Origin: Agrilutibacter niabensis
GTDB taxonomy: Bacteria; Pseudomonadota; Gammaproteobacteria; Xanthomonadales; Xanthomonadaceae
Assembly: GCF_042657165.1 (NCBI RefSeq)
Contig: NZ_JBHSNJ010000012.1
Span: 1,426,001-1,490,000 of the forward strand
Direction of reading: 5' to 3'
DNA: 64,000 bases
Part shown: positions 63,550 to 64,000 of the stretch, piece by piece
How the letters are laid out: every line of letters begins with the position of its first letter
Position numbering within the stretch: position 1 is the stretch's first letter
Notes under the pieces: model-generated
Databases searched by the model: none
Seen by the model: the letters and a program-made list of their open reading frames with translations, nothing else
Told to the model about the DNA's origin: nothing
Translations under genes and position numbers: made by a program

Positions 63550-64000
63550 TCGTCAACGCCCGGCTGGTCAACGAAGGCCGTGAATTCGACGGCGACCTGC
63601 GCATGGAAAACGGCCGCATCGCCGAGATCGGCCCGGGGCTGAAGGCGCGCGGCAACGAAACCGTGGTCGATGCCAATGGCCGCCGCCTGCTGCCGGGGAT
63701 GATCGACGACCAGGTGCACTTCCGCGAACCTGGGCTGGAATACAAGGCGGACATGGCTACGGAATCCGCGGCCGCGGTCGCCGGTGGCCTGACCACCTTC
63801 ATGGACATGCCCAACACCTCGCCGCCGACGCTGGACGCGGCCGCGCTCGAGGACAAGTACCGTCGCGCGCACGGCCGCGCCTGGGGCAACTACGGCTTCT
63901 ATCTCGGCGCGAGCAACGACAACCTCGCGGCGATCCAGCAACTGGATCCGCGCACCGCGCCAGGCGTGAAGGTGTTCATGGGCGCGTCGACCGGCAACAT
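63534..64000 (+). CDS. pyrC: dihydroorotase (5' part only)
   Basis: The window holds 155 codons of an amidohydrolase-fold dihydroorotase of the class I type (about 430-450 residues when complete). The first metal pair is in GMIDDQVHFREPGLEYK and the substrate Asn in FMDMPNTSPPT; the partial lysine region KVFMGASTGN is at the window edge. It makes dihydroorotate in pyrimidine synthesis. An ACAGGAAC ribosome-binding site lies inside the yidD 3' end. An allantoinase is less likely given HFRE and PNTSPPT. Confidence 0.88.
   Translation, partial: MSSTLIVNARLVNEGREFDGDLRMENGRIAEIGPGLKARGNETVVDANGRRLLPGMIDDQVHFREPGLEYKADMATESAAAVAGGLTTFMDMPNTSPPTLDAAALEDKYRRAHGRAWGNYGFYLGASNDNLAAIQQLDPRTAPGVKVFMGASTGN

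Overview
The window is about 64 kb of GC-rich chromosome with no phage, transposase, CRISPR or rRNA. The gene content points to the Xanthomonadaceae (Lysobacter/Luteimonas/Xanthomonas relatives). It has the acetylated arginine route with N-acetylornithine carbamoyltransferase, a fused N-acetylglutamate synthase-kinase and an acetylcitrulline-type deacetylase. It also has bifunctional hisB and hisIE, a TrpR-like gene heading the his operon, and a bactofilin/zinc-ribbon pair. The genus assignment is inference.

Region 1 (1-22.3 kb) is a branched-chain amino acid and acyl-CoA catabolic neighbourhood. It holds a fused isobutyryl-CoA mutase (icmF, 3' end outside the window), leucine dehydrogenase, isovaleryl-CoA dehydrogenase (liuA), a secreted S8 protease, a thiolase, and the methylcrotonyl-CoA carboxylase beta subunit (liuB). 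After a break come liuC-liuD-liuE. Together these would take leucine to acetoacetate plus acetyl-CoA. Two unrelated blocks sit inside it: a tandem pair of small Ala-rich lipoproteins, and bactofilin/zinc-ribbon genes followed by an opposed feoA-feoB-Cys-rich operon under a likely Fur box.

Region 2 (22.3-34.2 kb) holds a PAS-GGDEF-EAL protein, a GNAT enzyme, an exported amidohydrolase, an SDR dehydrogenase, an EF-P-like factor (efpL/yeiP), a Nudix hydrolase, an APC permease, methionine-salvage genes mtnB-mtnD-mtnC and an exported metallophosphatase.

Region 3 (34.2-47 kb) is a complete, tightly overlapped histidine operon (hisR-like-hisG-D-C-B-H-A-F-IE, minus strand) with a perfect inverted repeat at its head. 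Next are a membrane diguanylate cyclase, an unusually long histidine ammonia-lyase-like gene overlapping hisS, and a tRNA-Pro(CGG).

Region 4 (47.3-57.5 kb) is the arginine-proline operon argF'-argG-argE'-argAB-GNAT-argC-argH-proB-proA (minus strand). Its leader can form a terminator hairpin and a competing hairpin.

Region 5 (57.7-64 kb) holds a small exported protein, cysS flanked by two structured elements, sufE, an MFS transporter, a DksA-like protein fused to a Lys/Ala/Pro tail, yidD, and the start of a dihydroorotase gene.

The most unusual non-coding signals are two. A four-hairpin element occurs twice, right at the stop codons of leucine dehydrogenase and cysS, with compensatory stem changes between copies. 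A 264-bp element upstream of cysS can fold as a three-way junction closed by a perfect 31-bp stem.
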